Source: Notolepis coatsorum
Taxonomy: Eukaryota > Chordata > Actinopteri > Aulopiformes > Paralepididae
NCBI GenBank assembly: GCA_963971535.1
Contig: OZ020589.1
Span: forward strand, 54,042,883 to 54,106,882
Direction: 5' to 3'
Length of the DNA stretch: 64,000 nucleotides
Shown here: in pieces, positions 36,998 to 48,083 of the stretch
Layout of the letters: each line of letters opens with the position of its first letter
Numbering within the stretch: position 1 is the stretch's first letter
The notes under the pieces: model-generated
What the model saw: only the letters and a program-made list of their open reading frames with translations
The model's database searches: none
Told to the model about the DNA's origin: nothing
Translations under genes and position numbers: made by a program

Positions 36998-37771
36998 GAG
37001 GCCGGAGCAGGTACCTGAGGCTGGCTTCACGCGAGGCCTGCTAGCATGCTAGCTATCCAAGCTAGCGGCCCTGTAGAGTGGAGCAGGCTCCACACGTGGG
37101 CTGCTAGCATTCCAGCTAACTAAGCTAACGGCTCTGGAGCACGAGGGCTGTTAGCACTCCAGCTAACTACCCAAGCTAGCACTGTTGTAAACACAGCCGA
37201 CCGCAGATTTTTCAGTCCTCAGAACGGTAACACTCTACTTCTCTATACGGTATTGTCTCAGTCACGAGCATGAATATTGACTATTTGAAATGTAATTCAG
37301 ACGTCCTTTACTCTTAGAGTATCGGTTTTTAATTTTATTTTTAATTTAATTTTTTTATCGTCTGTCATTCGAACTATGCATTGAACTGTGCTTAGATTGT
37401 TACGGATATTATCTTTGTCCAGCTCTGCCCGGGCTAAATGAATATCACAAGTTTCACTCAAACAGACTGTATGGGCTTATGAACCGTTCAACCAACGGGG
37501 GGGTGACCCCCTTGCAACGAGCTGCAACGAGCTGGTTGCTGTGACCCGGTCACAGTGCCAAATGGTGTTTGATCGCCATCAGACAAGATATTTGATGGGG
37601 GGGTGGGGGAGGGGAGGGGGGGATACGGGGATTTTTGTTTTTAATTTCTTGTGGCTCGCTCTATTATGTGTTTGCTCTCGCCCAACAGGACCTTAGCGTG
37701 GGGATGTGTATATGTTGTGGTGCTCTACTTCAAGGGAATCACATTCAGTCATACTGCAACCTGGTTGGACT
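36998..37771 (+). other. Linker between ORF1 and ORF2 with GCTAGC-rich repeats
   Basis: No coding frame of note. About three ~50-bp imperfect repeats at 37033-37188 each hold GCTAGCA or TTAGCA, CCAGCTAAC and AAGCTAACGG-type words, rich in the palindrome GCTAGC. A G-run-rich patch lies at 37593-37622. Most L1 linkers are far shorter, so this is a long one. Confidence 0.7.
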
Positions 37772-38970
37772 ATGGCTAATTTAAACATCTTCATCTGGAA
37801 TACAGGGGGTCTTAATATTCCACATAAACGCACAAGTGTACTAACATGGTTGAAAAGGCAGGAGGTGGATGTGGCTTTGCTGAGTGAAACGCATCTTTTA
37901 ATGGCTGACAGTGCAAAACTTGCAAAAAAGTTTTATCATAACATAAGCTCCTCTTCTTTTAGCACTAAGTCCCGTGGAGTAGCCATAGTAGCTAAGCGAA
38001 AGTTGAATATTAAACTATTAGACGTGTGGTCTGATGCAGAAGGTCGAATTACTATTGCTAAGATGGAATACTCTAACAGGAAAATTGCTCTGATAGCCGC
38101 ATATGTCCCTAATGTGTATGAAGCTAACTTTTATACTGTACTCACTACAGAGATGTTGAGTACTCATTTATAGTGGGTGCTGATTTCAATGTAATTTGGG
38201 ATCCATTGATTGATAAGTCCAATAATGCTGAAATCCACGATCAGATGCAAGTGACCGCGGCCCTACGTGCCTGGTCTAGGGACACAGGGGTTATTGATAT
38301 GTGGCGGTTACTCAACCCAACCGCGCAAGACTACTCTTTTTTATCCACAAGACATAAAACTTTTTCCAGAATTGATTATGTTTTTTCTTCCTCTAGGCTA
38401 TTCGATAGCTTTGACGTTGACTTGAGGCCCATTGCACTGTCAGACCACAAATACATCCTCCTTAAGGGTTCACTCAGTAAAATAACGTCCCGTGCCCCTA
38501 GATGGCGCTTTAACTCAATGCTGCTGAAGAACGATGAATTCAACCTACAATTTAAGGAGAAGCTCATTGAATTCTTGCAGTTTAATGCTGGATCGGTACA
38601 GGACCCCAGAATTTTATGGAATTCGGTTAAGGGGTTTATTAGAAGTAACACCACTCTATTTGCTTCCAATCTCCGCAAGGGTCGTCTCTCCAAGTTGGTA
38701 GAATTGGAAGAGCTTCATAAAACAATGATGTCTTCTATGCAGCACAGCTACTCTAGCCGACTGGAGCTCCAAATTAAGGTGGTGAAAAAGGAGATTAACT
38801 CCATTTTAAGACAACAGTCTGAATTTCAAATGCACAGAACAAGACAACACTACTACTTTCATGGCTCTAGACCTAGTCCCCTACTAGCTATGAAGATACG
38901 GGCCAGTGAACAATTTGCGGATATCCCTGCCATTAACCACCAACCCCAACAAAATCAACAATACATTTAG
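37772..38970 (+). pseudogene. Tx1-like ORF2, apurinic-type endonuclease domain
   Basis: From the methionine at 37772 the frame encodes IFIWNTGGLN, VDVALLSETHL (catalytic Glu) and KSRGVAIVAKR, then stops at 38173. A one-base frameshift near 38155-38165 moves the rest into another frame: VGADFNVIWDP (Asp/Asn pair), FSRIDYVFSS and LSDHKYI (catalytic Asp-His). All main APE-endonuclease residues can be seen, so the domain was active before the shift. It nicks target DNA for target-primed reverse transcription. After about 38900 a second shift and stops (near 38945-39043) separate it from the polymerase. Confidence 0.88.
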
Positions 38971-39043
38971 CTCGTTTTATTACAACCTGTACGAGTCATA
39001 AGTGGTCTATGATCATACCAAGCTGGAGGACTATCTTAGTTAA

Positions 39044-40332
39044 ATGAACTTACCACAAATCTCAGAGGATGACGCTAAACGGTTAGCTGAACCTATCACA
39101 CTAGATGAGCTCAGTGAGGCGATTGCTGACATGCAGCGGGGCAAGGCTCCTGGTTGGGACGGCATTCCACCGGAACTCTATATTGTGTTCTGGGATGTAC
39201 TCTGTCCCTTATTACTCTCAATGATTTTACACTCAGTCAAAGAGGGCAATTTTTCCAGGGATGTCAATATGGCACTTATATCTGTCCTACTCAAGAAAGA
39301 TAAGGATCCCACCGAATGTGGCAGCTATAGACCCTTAAGTCTCCTCGGAGCCGATCTCAAGCTATATGCCAAGGTGCTAGCCATCCGACTTCAAAAGCAT
39401 TTGACATCTCTGGTTGACCCTGATCAGACTGGCTTTATAAGAGGCCGACTGGTCACGGATAATATCAGACGGTTACTGCACGTGATTGATGCGAGCAAGG
39501 ATGTCGCAACCCCTACGGCTGTCATGTCCTTAGACGCGATGAAGGCCTTTGACAGATTGGAGTGGTCTTGTTTGTGGGCAGTCCTTAGAAGGATGGGGTT
39601 AGGTGAGGGGTTCATTCACATGATAAAAGTTCTCTACACAGGGCCCTCGGCCATGATCTTAACAGGGAAACTCTGCTTGCCACTCTTCTCTGTCTCGTGC
39701 TCTTCTACACAGGGTTGTCCTCTTAGTCCCGAACTCTTTGCTTTATCACTCGAACCTCTAGCTCAGTACATAAGACAATCCCAGATTATATCCCCTGTGT
39801 CAATTAAGGGCACACATCACCATATCAGTTTATACGCACATGATGTACTCCTATTTATGCAGAACCCCGCCGTCTCTCTACCTCATCTTCTCCAAGTAAT
39901 AGATGATTTTGGCAGTCTATCTGGATTTAAGATCAACTGGCCAAAATCAGCCTTCCTTCCACTCAATGAGACTGTGAAGGCAACCATCCTCCCAGCAAAC
40001 ATACTCATGGTAGAGCACTTTAAGTTTCTTGGGATTGAAATATTCCCCACTATTAGCCAGACAGTAAAGTATAACTACTCCAGCTTGGGTGACGGGATTA
40101 CGAATGATTTCAACAGGTGGTCCAAATTAAAAAACCCATTACAGGCCCGTGCCTCAATAATTAAGATGAATGTTTTACCCAGAATTAACTTTATCAGCTC
40201 CATGCTACCGTTATCTCCTCCTGTTGGTTACTGGCAAAAACTGCACTCTGCTGCATATACATTCGTCTGGAACAACAAACGCCCACGCTTAAAGAGATCC
40301 ACTGCACAGAGGAGTAAACTAGACGGGGGTTT
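39044..40332 (+). pseudogene. Tx1-like ORF2, reverse transcriptase domain
   Basis: A long open frame with the RT motifs in order: RGKAPGWDGIPPELY, GSYRPLSLLGADLKLYAKVL, DQTGFIRGR, MSLDAMKAFDRLEW, SSTQGCPLSPELFAL, then LYAHDVLLF and GFKINWPKS. The active-site box normally reads YADD; here the first catalytic aspartate is histidine (YAHD), which should abolish polymerase activity. The frame is cut at 40332 by the solo LTR and continues at 41209 with no loss of LINE bases except the duplicated GGTTT. The 472-codon frame recorded from 39044 ends inside the LTR, so its last ~40 residues are not LINE. Confidence 0.9.
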
Positions 40333-41203
40333 TGTGAGGGTTCGCCTGTCCCTGGACCCTTTTTCCCTGTCTCCTCTCCTCACCAGCCCCCACCTTTGGA
40401 CATTCTTGTACTCTTGGCGTTTGTATTGTCTCCCGTGTGTTTTAGCGTTGTTTTGTCTTTAGTCTCGTTGCCTTTGTAATTGTTTTATTTGTCCCTTGTA
40501 TGGTGTTCTCTCTGTAATTGTAATTTTGATTCTAGTCTAGTTTATTCCCCAGTGTGTGTTTGGCCTTTTGTTTTCCTTACCCCTGTGTGTTAGTTCAGCT
40601 TTCCCCATCAGGTGTGTCTCGTTCCCAATTACCCTCTTGTGTCAATCAGTGTGTGTATATCTGCCTTGTTTGCCATTCTCTCTTTGTCGGTTCATTGTTT
40701 GGATTCCCTACTAGTGTTTGCTGTCTAGTTTCCTCTGTTCCTGTGATCCTGTTACTCCTTCCAGTATTTTTGTAGTAAGTGTTCCTAGTGTTTATTTTGT
40801 TTGTTCCTCCCTTCGTTGTTTTTCGTGGAATGTTCATTTTGTTTGTTAGGGTTTTAATTTGTAGTCAGTTGTTCATGTTTTTCCTAGCCTGCCTTGCAGT
40901 GTTTTGTTTGTGCCTTTTGGACTTGCTCTCTTTATGAGTTTATTATTTGTTTTTCGTATTTAGCCCTCTGCCAGTTCTTCAGCTGTGCTATTCTTTGTTT
41001 TTGTATTTTTGCTGCTGCCTTTGGACGTATTTTTGTAAATATCTTTGTTGCTGCCCTCTGTTTAAATTGGATTATTTTGTTACACTTCACCCCTGGCTCG
41101 AAGTGTTCAAGATTAAAGGAGCAGTGCTCACTTTTGACAATCCATATCTACCTCTCCCTCGTATCTGTTTGCGCTTGGGCCCTCTGCCAACACATCCGTA
41201 ACA
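40333..41203. mobile_element. Solo LTR with 5-bp TSD
   Basis: The insert begins TGTGAGGGTTCG and ends CATCCGTAACA, the TG...CA ends of a long terminal repeat. The pentamer GGTTT lies on both sides (40328-40332 and 41204-41208), the duplication size of Gypsy-like or retroviral integrases. Removing the insert and one GGTTT restores an uninterrupted LINE frame (GGLAFPDFKYY). At 871 bp with no internal region, it is a solo LTR left by recombination between two LTRs. The plus strand is T-rich and has ATTAAAGG near 41113 as a possible polyadenylation signal, suggesting plus orientation. Frames inside it (e.g. 40554-40775) are non-coding. Confidence 0.85.
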
Positions 41204-41208
41204 GGTTT

Positions 41209-41790
41209 AGCATTTCCAGACTTCAAATATTATTTTCAAGCTTACTCTTTGAGACCTCTCATCACTTGGTTTGACGCTCAAGCAGCCGTGTCCTGGCGAC
41301 CATTGGAGGAGAAGATGGTGTCCCCACATAGACTTCAAGATATTGTGTATACCAACATTTCAATTAAGCAATGCAAATTACGATTTGGCCCTCTTATCAC
41401 ACATGTGATCCAGATTTGGCGTGACACCCAGAAAGCACGCACTAACCGCCATAAATGGCACACGCATTCCCCCCTATTCAATAACAATTTACTCCTTATT
41501 GGACAACAACCCATTAAATACCCTAGATGAGAAGGGAAAGGCATCCATACATTGGGGGATATCTTCGATGACTCTGGTCTCCGATCTTTCCAGGATCTAT
41601 CCAACGGATATGATCTCCCCAGAAACTCCTTTTTCTTTTATTTACAAATGAGAGCAGCTCTGAAGGCTCATGGCGTTCCATGGGACGTTCCACTAGAGCG
41701 ACACCGGTTTCACAAATTATTTTATGACAGGGAGACATCGAGAGGCTTCGTCTCTGACTTTTATCGGCACTTACTTATGTCCTCATATAA
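41209..41790 (+). pseudogene. Tx1-like ORF2, post-RT segment
   Basis: Resumes the LINE protein after the LTR: AFPDFKYYFQAYSLRPLITW, VSWRPLEEKMV and CKLRFGPLITHVIQIW, typical of the region after the L1 thumb. A frameshift near 41520 moves to a second frame that holds LRSFQDLSNGYDLPRNSFFF and LQMRAALKAHG, the conserved LINE segment that precedes the C-terminal domain. It is cut by the hAT-like element at 41791. Confidence 0.85.
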
Positions 41791-42469
41791 CAGTGGTCAC
41801 CAACCTTTTTAAGCCCAAGATCACTTCTTTTTTTTTTTTTGGTGAAGGCTATTGAAGGAAGCGTTGAGAGAAAAAGACAGCCAAGATTGTACTTTAAACT
41901 AAATTACTTTTATCTGCCTGTATTCTAATTACATGCGATGCTTTGGTCCAACATTAAAACGTCAAAGTAGAACTGTAATATGTACTTTCTCAGTCAGTGC
42001 TAAGTACAGTCATCTTATGCAGCATCACTTTTCACATCAAAACAAAAGTAGAACTGTAATGTGGACTTTCTCATATTATTAACATTGACAAACATATTTA
42101 CAATTAGCATTTTATAAAGTAGAACTGTAATGTGTACTTTCCCAGTCAGTGCTAAGTGCAGTCATCTTATGCAGCATCACTTTTCACATCAAAACAAAAG
42201 TAGAACTGTAATGTGGACTCTCATATTATTAACATTAGAAAATGCTAATTGTAAATGTTTGTCAAAGTAGAACTGTCATATGTACTTTCTCAGTCAGTGC
42301 TAAGTGCAGTAATCTTATGCAGCATCACTTTTCACATCAAAACAAAAGAAAAAGAACTGTAATGTGGACTCTCAGGGAAAGATACAAAAAATAATAATCG
42401 GGGAAAGATCTACAGGGAAGGTCTCAAAGATCGACCAGTCGATCAAGATCGACGGGTTGGTGACCACTG
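41791..42469. mobile_element. Non-autonomous hAT-like element with 8-bp TSD
   Basis: Ends are CAGTGGTCACCAACC and GGTTGGTGACCACTG, a perfect 15-bp inverted repeat. TCATATAA flanks both sides (41783-41790 and 42470-42477). The interior holds about three repeats of AAAGTAGAACTGTAATGTG with CAGTCAGTGCTAAGT and GCAGCATCACTTTTCACATC. There is no transposase frame. Confidence 0.92.
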
Positions 42470-42477
42470 TCATATAA

Positions 42478-42918
42478 GGACCTACCCCTAGATACGATTT
42501 GGAGAAAGGATATCCCTGAGTTGGATATAGATTTTGATTGGGCTGCAGTCTGGGAAAATATTAGGCTATCATCACGCAACCCAGATCACCAACAGATTCA
42601 TAAAAATGTTGTTCATAGGACTTATTTGCCCCCCAGGCAATTGAACCTAATGGGTCTCAGACCTGACTCTCGATGTACCTTTCTCAATTGCCGACCTCTG
42701 TACATGTAAAGAGACTCATTTTGGCCGGTCTTACGGCTGCCAAAAAGTTGATCGCTTCACGCTGGATACAACCAGATAAGTTATGTCTGAAGGTATGGAT
42801 TCTCACCTATCTTGATGTGATATATCTGGAGATATCCACTGCAGGAGTTTTAGGGGTTAACGAAGCAAATATTGCTATCTGGTTGGCAGCGGTTGCAAAA
42901 CTTAAAGAGCGCATATAA
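42478..42918 (+). pseudogene. Tx1-like ORF2, C-terminal region
   Basis: After the hAT-like element the protein continues with DFDWAAVWENIRLSS and HRTYLPPRQLNLMGLRPDSRC, the conserved start of the L1/Tx1 C-terminal cysteine region. The usual downstream Cys/His cluster is missing, replaced by a short deletion and frameshift at CRPLYM. The next frame ends WLAAVAKLKERI and a stop at 42918, a plausible natural ORF2 end. The broken cysteine region is another sign of an inactive copy. Confidence 0.75.
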
Positions 42919-43661
42919 CGTTCAATTGCTAGATAATCTATTATATATAATGTATTTAACTCACGCTGAGGTCCTGGGGTGAGTGGGGGGGGGGGGGGGG
43001 GGGAGAGCAAGCAAGTGCCATTGTCCACTTGTTTTTTCTTGTAATTTTAATTATGTATATTTTCTGGGCCCCCTTTGGCTGTGGTCTGGTGGTCGTGGGC
43101 TCGGACTGGGGGGGGGGGGGGGGCGTGGTTCGGGGTCTCTGCGGGTCAAGGCATTAAAGAGGCGTGATGCTTTGGCCCGCGGGGGCGCCGGACTCCGGGT
43201 CCTCCGGGGTTGGGGTTCGCGGCTGCCGGGCCTGGAGATGGAGGAGGCTCAGGAAGCCCGTTTTATAGTAAATGTTTTATTTTCCTTATACTTTGTGACA
43301 ACTTATTTTAACTGGTTATGTATGTGTTCTGGGTCCCCGTCGGAGGGTCACATGCTCGGGTGGGGGGGCCCTTGGTTTCCGGCCCTCGGCGGGTCGGGGT
43401 GTTAAAGGGGCATGATGCTCTGACTCGCTGGGGTGCCGGACTAGGGGCTCTCGAGGGTTGGGGATCGTGGCTGTGATGGTTGGTGAGGGAGGGGGATCGG
43501 GATGTTAAATGTATAATCTGTCTAATTCATTGTCTAATCATTGTTGTGTTAGTTTATGTTTTTGGATGTCTTTTATGTATTATTGTTATTATTGTGTTGT
43601 GAGTTGTGTTGTTTCATGTTTGAAAAATGGAAAATAAAAAAGATTTGATCACAAAAAAAAA
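42919..43661 (+). other. Tx1-like L1 3' UTR and A-tail
   Basis: GC-rich with G homopolymers (42985-43002 and 43110-43124). A module with AAAG(A/G)GGC(A/G)TGATGCT and GGGG(C/T)GCCGGACT occurs twice, near 43155 and 43400. It ends in GAAAAATGGAAAATAAAAAAG and an A-run next to the target duplication. G-rich polypurine tracts in 3' UTRs are common in L1 elements. Confidence 0.8.
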
Positions 43662-44257
43662 AACATTGGTAAAACCAAAGAGCTGATCGTGGATTTTAGG
43701 AGAATACAGCAGGGGACACACACGCCGTTGTGGATAAACGGGGCTATCGTGGACAGGGTGAGGGTGAGCAGTTTCAAGTACCTGGGAGTTCACATCACAG
43801 AGGACCTGACATGGTCTACACACATAGATTCTGTGGTGAAAAAGGGGAAACAGCGCCTCTATCACCTGATACAGCTAAGGAAGTTCAGAGTATCGGGGAA
43901 GATACTCCACTTCTTCTACTCCGGGGCTGTAGAGAGCATTCTGACTGGAAACACTGCCTGGTTTGGAAACAGCACGGCACAGGACAGGAAGGCACTCCAG
44001 AGAGTGGTGCGCTCAGCTGAGCGTACTACGGGTATTGCACTACCACCCCTGCAGGACTTATATAACAGGAGGTGCAAATCCAGAGCCTGCAGAATTATGA
44101 AAGACCCTCACCACCCCAACAACAGCCCGTTTAAGCTGCTGCGGTCAGGCAAGCGCTTACGGTCACACGCTGCAAGAACAGAGAGACTCCGACTCAGCTT
44201 CTTCCCCCAGGCCATCAGAACACTGAACACTGAACAATAGGTTATGTATATAACCTA
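43662..44257 (+). pseudogene. L2-type LINE RT, piece 2 (C-terminal)
   Basis: Continues the host LINE from GKTKELIVDFRR through VSSFKYLGVHITEDLTWSTH, FYSGAVESILTGNTAWFG and LQRVVRSAERTTG to SHAARTERLRLSFFPQAIRT and a stop at 44240. These are the standard thumb and C-terminal motifs of fish L2-type LINEs. The frame is open for about 190 codons. The DIRS element starts 18 bp after the stop. Confidence 0.88.
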
Positions 44258-44420
44258 GTTATATGAGTACTGGCTGAGCGTCCTGCTCTTCGCCATCGAG
44301 ATGTACCTCATCTCCAGTACCTACGGTACTTCATTAATGAAAAACAAATGCACCCAGCATCTGACCAGGCCCCGCCCCAATGCCGTACTATAAGGCAGCA
44401 GGCGTGGTCACCACTCGCCC
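44258..44420 (+). repeat. DIRS terminal inverted repeat, left
   Basis: Starts GTTATATGAGTACTGGCTGAG and contains GTCCTGCTCTTCGCCATCGAG, CATCTGACCAGGCCCCGCCC and CTATAAGGCAGCAGGCGTGG. These recur as the complement in 49572-49735. Confidence 0.9.
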
Positions 44421-44477
44421 TTCCTCGGAAAAAGTTTCAATCAGAAAAGTTTCCCAAGGGACCTCAGGGCACGCTAA

Positions 44478-44572
44478 GAGCAGGACGCTCAGCCAGTACT
44501 CATATAACTCATATAATCGTTATATAGTCGTACTGGCGAATCGTGTCCTGCTCTTCGCCATTGAGATATGGG
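44478..44572. repeat. DIRS internal complementary region
   Basis: AAGAGCAGGACGCTCAGCC and AGTACTCATATAAC are the complement of the outer left end. Downstream, TTATATAGTCGTACTGGCG and TCCTGCTCTTCGCCATTGAG are the complement of the outer right end. The two halves meet around TCATATAATC. In DIRS elements this region templates joining of the ends into a circle. Confidence 0.88.
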
Positions 44573-44792
44573 GACAGAGCAGACGCGAGGACCGACAAAT
44601 GCACCCCCTGAGGACCCGAAAGCCCACATCAGGGGGGAGGGGAGTCCCGTCACCCCTCCTTCCTAGTGAAGAGGGGGCGGCAGTCAACTCCACCCAAGTG
44701 CGAAAAAGAGGGAACTAGAAACCTCCAAACGCACAGCACAGGTGGGACCACGTGTGACACAACACCTCGTGGTCCACACCCACACACCCCTG

Positions 44793-45745
44793 CTACCCCA
44801 CCGAAAGACGGGAAGCAGGAGAGGTTCCAGACCTCAGAACCACCTGGGAGACAGAACCCCCGGTCATGTCCATGAGGTAAAACCTTACGAAGGGACCCGG
44901 TGAGGACCATGAAGCCGCAGCACAGATGTCCTCTACCGAGGCCCCTAACAGGGTGGCGGCCGAGTGGAGTGCGCCCTGACACCCCAAGGAGGGGCCAGAC
45001 CAGCCAACGTGTAGCAAAGGGCAATGCCCTCGCACAACCAATGGGACAGGCGCTGTTTCGACTGAGTACGGCTGAGGTAAATCCCCAAAGCCCGGACCGG
45101 ACATGACAGGTGAAGGCTCGCCTCTAACTCACTAGCGTGAGGAGGCGGATGAAACGCCTGTACCATAATATCCCTGGAGCGGAAAGAACTCCGGATATTT
45201 TTTGGCACGAAGGCTGGATTAGGCCTCAGAGTGGCACCGCTATCGAAACGAATAGACAGACACTCAGGCTGCACCGAGAGAGCACAGAGCTCACCCACGC
45301 GCTTAGCGGAGGTGATGGCCAGCAAGAACGCAGTCTTGAACGACAGCTGTTCCAAAGGCGCTTGCTCAAGAGGCTCAAACGGGGCCTTGGACAACCGACC
45401 GAGGACCAATTGAAGATCCCAACTCGGAGCCAGAGAGCGTGTCACTGGCTTAAGGCGCCGAGCGCCAAACAGGAAACGCTTCACAAGAGGGTGGCTGAAC
45501 AACACAACGCCCTCAAACCCCTCATGATAAGAGGATATAGCCGCAGCATATACCCTCACCGTCGAAGCCGACAGTTTATCAAGGAGAGACTGAAGGAAAG
45601 CAAGGACAGCATCCAGGGGGCAGGACACTGGGTCCCGGCCCCCCACCTTACACCACTCTTGGAACATACGCCACCTACCCGCGTAAATCGCGATAGTGGA
45701 GGGAGCACGCGCATTCCGGATGGTGTCAACCACAGAAGGGTCCAT
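44793..45745 (-). pseudogene. DIRS tyrosine recombinase
   Basis: From a methionine at 45745 (MDPSVVDTIRNARAPST) the frame has an N-terminal core-binding region (TIAIYAGRWRMFQEWC, LSASTVRVYAAAISSYH), the box-I arginine in ITSAKRVGELCALS, FVPKNIRSSFRSRDI, and the HxxR box in RAHSTR. The frame then ends at 44945. The rest, SVEDICAAASWSS and FVRFYLMD with the nucleophilic tyrosine at about 44877-44879, lies in another frame, so a one-base shift separates R-H-R from Y. The enzyme would integrate the circular DIRS DNA. Its start overlaps the end of the RNase H frame, the usual DIRS arrangement. The same frame is open upstream into RT, which is why one 950-codon frame spans both domains. Confidence 0.88.
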
Positions 45746-45756
45746 CCTCTCCAGAC

Positions 45757-46505
45757 TCACCCTCTCACCAGCCAAACCATCAGAGGCTGGCCCAGCACAG
45801 GGGGCTGCCACAGCGACCCGGCCGCTTGAGAGAGGGCCCGCGATGACCAAGGAACAGGCCACGGCGGGGCTACCAATAGCTGGATCAGGACCGGGAACCA
45901 CACAGCTGTGCCCCGGTCCGGCGCAACCAGGATCAAGGTCCTGTGCGCCCACCGTACCCGCTCCAACAACTGACCTATCAGGTGTGAGGGGGGGAAGGCG
46001 TACAGAAGCCCGGGCGGCCATGGATACACTGAGAAGGCATCCACCCCCAAAGGAGGATCGTCCTCCCGACTGACCGAGAACCACAAGGGGCACTTGTGAG
46101 ATCGTCTGCTCGCAAACAGATCCACTGAAGCTTCCCCGAAGCGATCCCAGATCTGCCTGACTACGTCTTGGCGCAGTTCCCACTCGTCGTGATGAGGACC
46201 GCCCCGCGACATCACATCCGCGCTCACATTCTCCTTGCCAGGGATGTGGAGCGCCCTCAGACTGCGCAGATTGTGAGACGCCCATAGCCAGAGCTCGACC
46301 GCCGCCCGGTGCAGACGGGTGGAGCGTACTCCACCCTGTCTGTTGATATACGCCGCTGCTGTCATACTGTCCGTCCTGACCAAAACGTGCTCGCCTACCA
46401 CCAAGTGGGCGAGCCGTCTGAGGACCAGGAGTACCGCCTTCAATTCCAACACATTGATGTGCAGGGCAGACCGGGCAGCATGGATCGTCCAGCTGCCCCC
46501 TACTG
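45757..46505 (-). pseudogene. DIRS RNase H and adjoining domain
   Basis: In the frame next to the RT frame, INVLELKAVLLVLRRLAHLV, VLVRTDSMTAAAYINRQGG and LHIPGKENVSADVMSR form the second half of an RNase H domain with its catalytic Asp and Glu. WDRFGEASVDLFASRRSHKC and DAFSVYPWPPGLLYAFPP, typical of the DIRS region after RNase H, follow. The first half, FTDASLTGWG, is in the RT frame, and the shift falls near 46500 in a G-run. It degrades the RNA strand during reverse transcription. Confidence 0.88.
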
Positions 46506-47797
46506 TGTTGGTCCAACACGTCCCCCCATCCCGTGAGGGAGGCGTCGGTGAAGACCGTGACGTGTGAACGCCTGCTGCCCATGGGGACCCCGTTGGTGAG
46601 GATATCAGTCCTCCTCCAGTGGGCGAGATCCCCCCATATCGACAAGGGAACCGTCAACCGTTTCCACTTGCCCCTCACCGGGTCTATTTTCATACTGGAA
46701 AACCACCTCTGTATCCTCCTCATGAAGAGGAGGCCAAGAGGGACCACAGCGTGAGCAGATGCCATCATACCGAGCAGGCGCATCACCTGCAGCGCCGTGA
46801 CCGTCCATCCAGGACGGAAACCCCCGAGCGCGCTGAGGATAGACACTCTCCGTTGCTCCGAGAGGGTTGCCCTCATGGGCCTTGAACTTAGAACCAAGCC
46901 CAAGTACTCCACCTGTTGACTGGGAAGAGGCGTACTCTTCTTCCAGTTCACAGCAAAACCCAGCCTGGTGAGGAATTCCACCACCAGCCTGGTATGAGAC
47001 CTGGCGACCTCCTCCGACCGGCTGAGGAGCAGCATGTCGTCGAGATAGAAAATAATTCGTATCCCCTGACGACGTAGAGGCTCCAGCGCGGCCTCTACGC
47101 ACTTGGTGAATGTGCGGGGGGCCAGAGAGTAGCCGAACGGCAACCTCTGGTATTCGTATGCTACGCCCTGAAAAAGGAACCGTAGGAACTTCCTGTGAGG
47201 AGGGAAAATCGGGATGTGAAAATACGCATCCTTCAGGTCTATGGAGGTGAACCAGTCTCCCACCCTGACAGCAAGTAGCAGGTGTTTGACGGTCAACATT
47301 CTGAATGGTCTCGCCACAATCAGATGATTGAACGTGGACAGATCCAGTATAGGTCTGACACCTCCCGTTTTTTTGGGCACCAGAAAATAACGGGAGTAGA
47401 CGCCTGACATCGCGTCCTCTCTCGGGACCATGACTACGGCCTGCTTTGCCAACAGAGATTGGATCTCGTCGGCCAGAGCTGTCATTGCTGCTGACCCTGA
47501 CAATAGGGGCTGCACCAAACCTGAAAACGGAGGGTGGGGTTGTGCGAACTGCAAGACAAGCTCCCGCCTCAACGTTCTCTCCATCCACCTCGACATATGG
47601 CACTGTTGTAGCCATATGTGATAATAATCCCAGAGCGCACCCGCCGCCAACTGGCGCTGGGCCGCAAGGAACTGTAGATAGGCGGCCCGGTCCCTCCCGC
47701 TGTGCGTAGCCTCTGAACCCGCCAACCGTGTGGGCAGGGCGTTCCGTGGAATCGGGACAACGGTCCCTGATACAACCCACGAGGCAATCGCACCCAA
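46505..47797 (-). pseudogene. DIRS reverse transcriptase
   Basis: The first ~430 residues of the frame beginning at 47797 hold YFLVPKKTGGVRPILDLSTF (about 137-156), SIDLKDAYFHIPI (about 185-197), YQRLPFGYSLAPRTFTK (about 216-232) and the active-site box IIFYLDDMLLLS with YLDD at 251-254, then VNWKKSTP and VEYLGLVL. These are the DIRS/LTR-type polymerase motifs with catalytic aspartates intact. The first methionine is used here, but the preceding 40 codons in another frame (VSNRPFLSG) suggest an upstream shift and a longer original protein. RNase H begins in-frame, then shifts. Confidence 0.9.
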
Positions 47798-48083
47798 GGG
47801 GGGACCCCGACAGAAAGGGCCGGTTTGATACGGGAGAAGCTGACATCAAACTAGCTGACACAAGCTCCCCCACTGAACACCCCTCCAGAACATGCTGAGG
47901 AGTTGTTCTGCAGCCGGACATGCAAGGCGTGAGGACCCCATGGGTTCCTACACACCGTAGCCCTGCAGTGATATTACTACCACCCGCACCTCTTCTTTTC
48001 AGATCACTGCGAGAGTGGGAGGCATCAACGTGATACCCCGCCTGGCGAAGGCGAGGTCGGGGTAACCCGCGCTGAGCATTCTT

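Larger units (their letters stand above)
36037..43661 (+). mobile_element. Near full-length Tx1-like L1 LINE
   Basis: A 7.6-kb LINE with 5' UTR starting GGGGGCTTCCGG, ORF1, a 774-bp linker, ORF2 (endonuclease, reverse transcriptase, C-terminal region), GC-rich 3' UTR and an A-rich tail. The exact 16-bp sequence AACATTGGTAAAACCA flanks it (36021-36036 and 43662-43677), a target-primed reverse-transcription signature with an A-tail at the right. The start at the GGGGG-type 5' end suggests a full-length insertion. It carries two younger insertions: a solo LTR and a hAT-like element. ORF2 has frameshifts and a mutated catalytic residue, so it cannot move itself. Confidence 0.88.

Noticed and set aside
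40554-41201. Frames of 73-126 codons rich in Phe, Cys, Leu
   Set aside because: They lie wholly in the T-rich solo LTR defined by TG...CA ends and a GGTTT duplication.
46605-47921. 438-codon minus-strand frame overlapping the DIRS RT
   Set aside because: It is the alternate frame of the RT region; the RT motifs including YLDD are in the 950-codon frame. Only its first residues may be original RT N-terminus.
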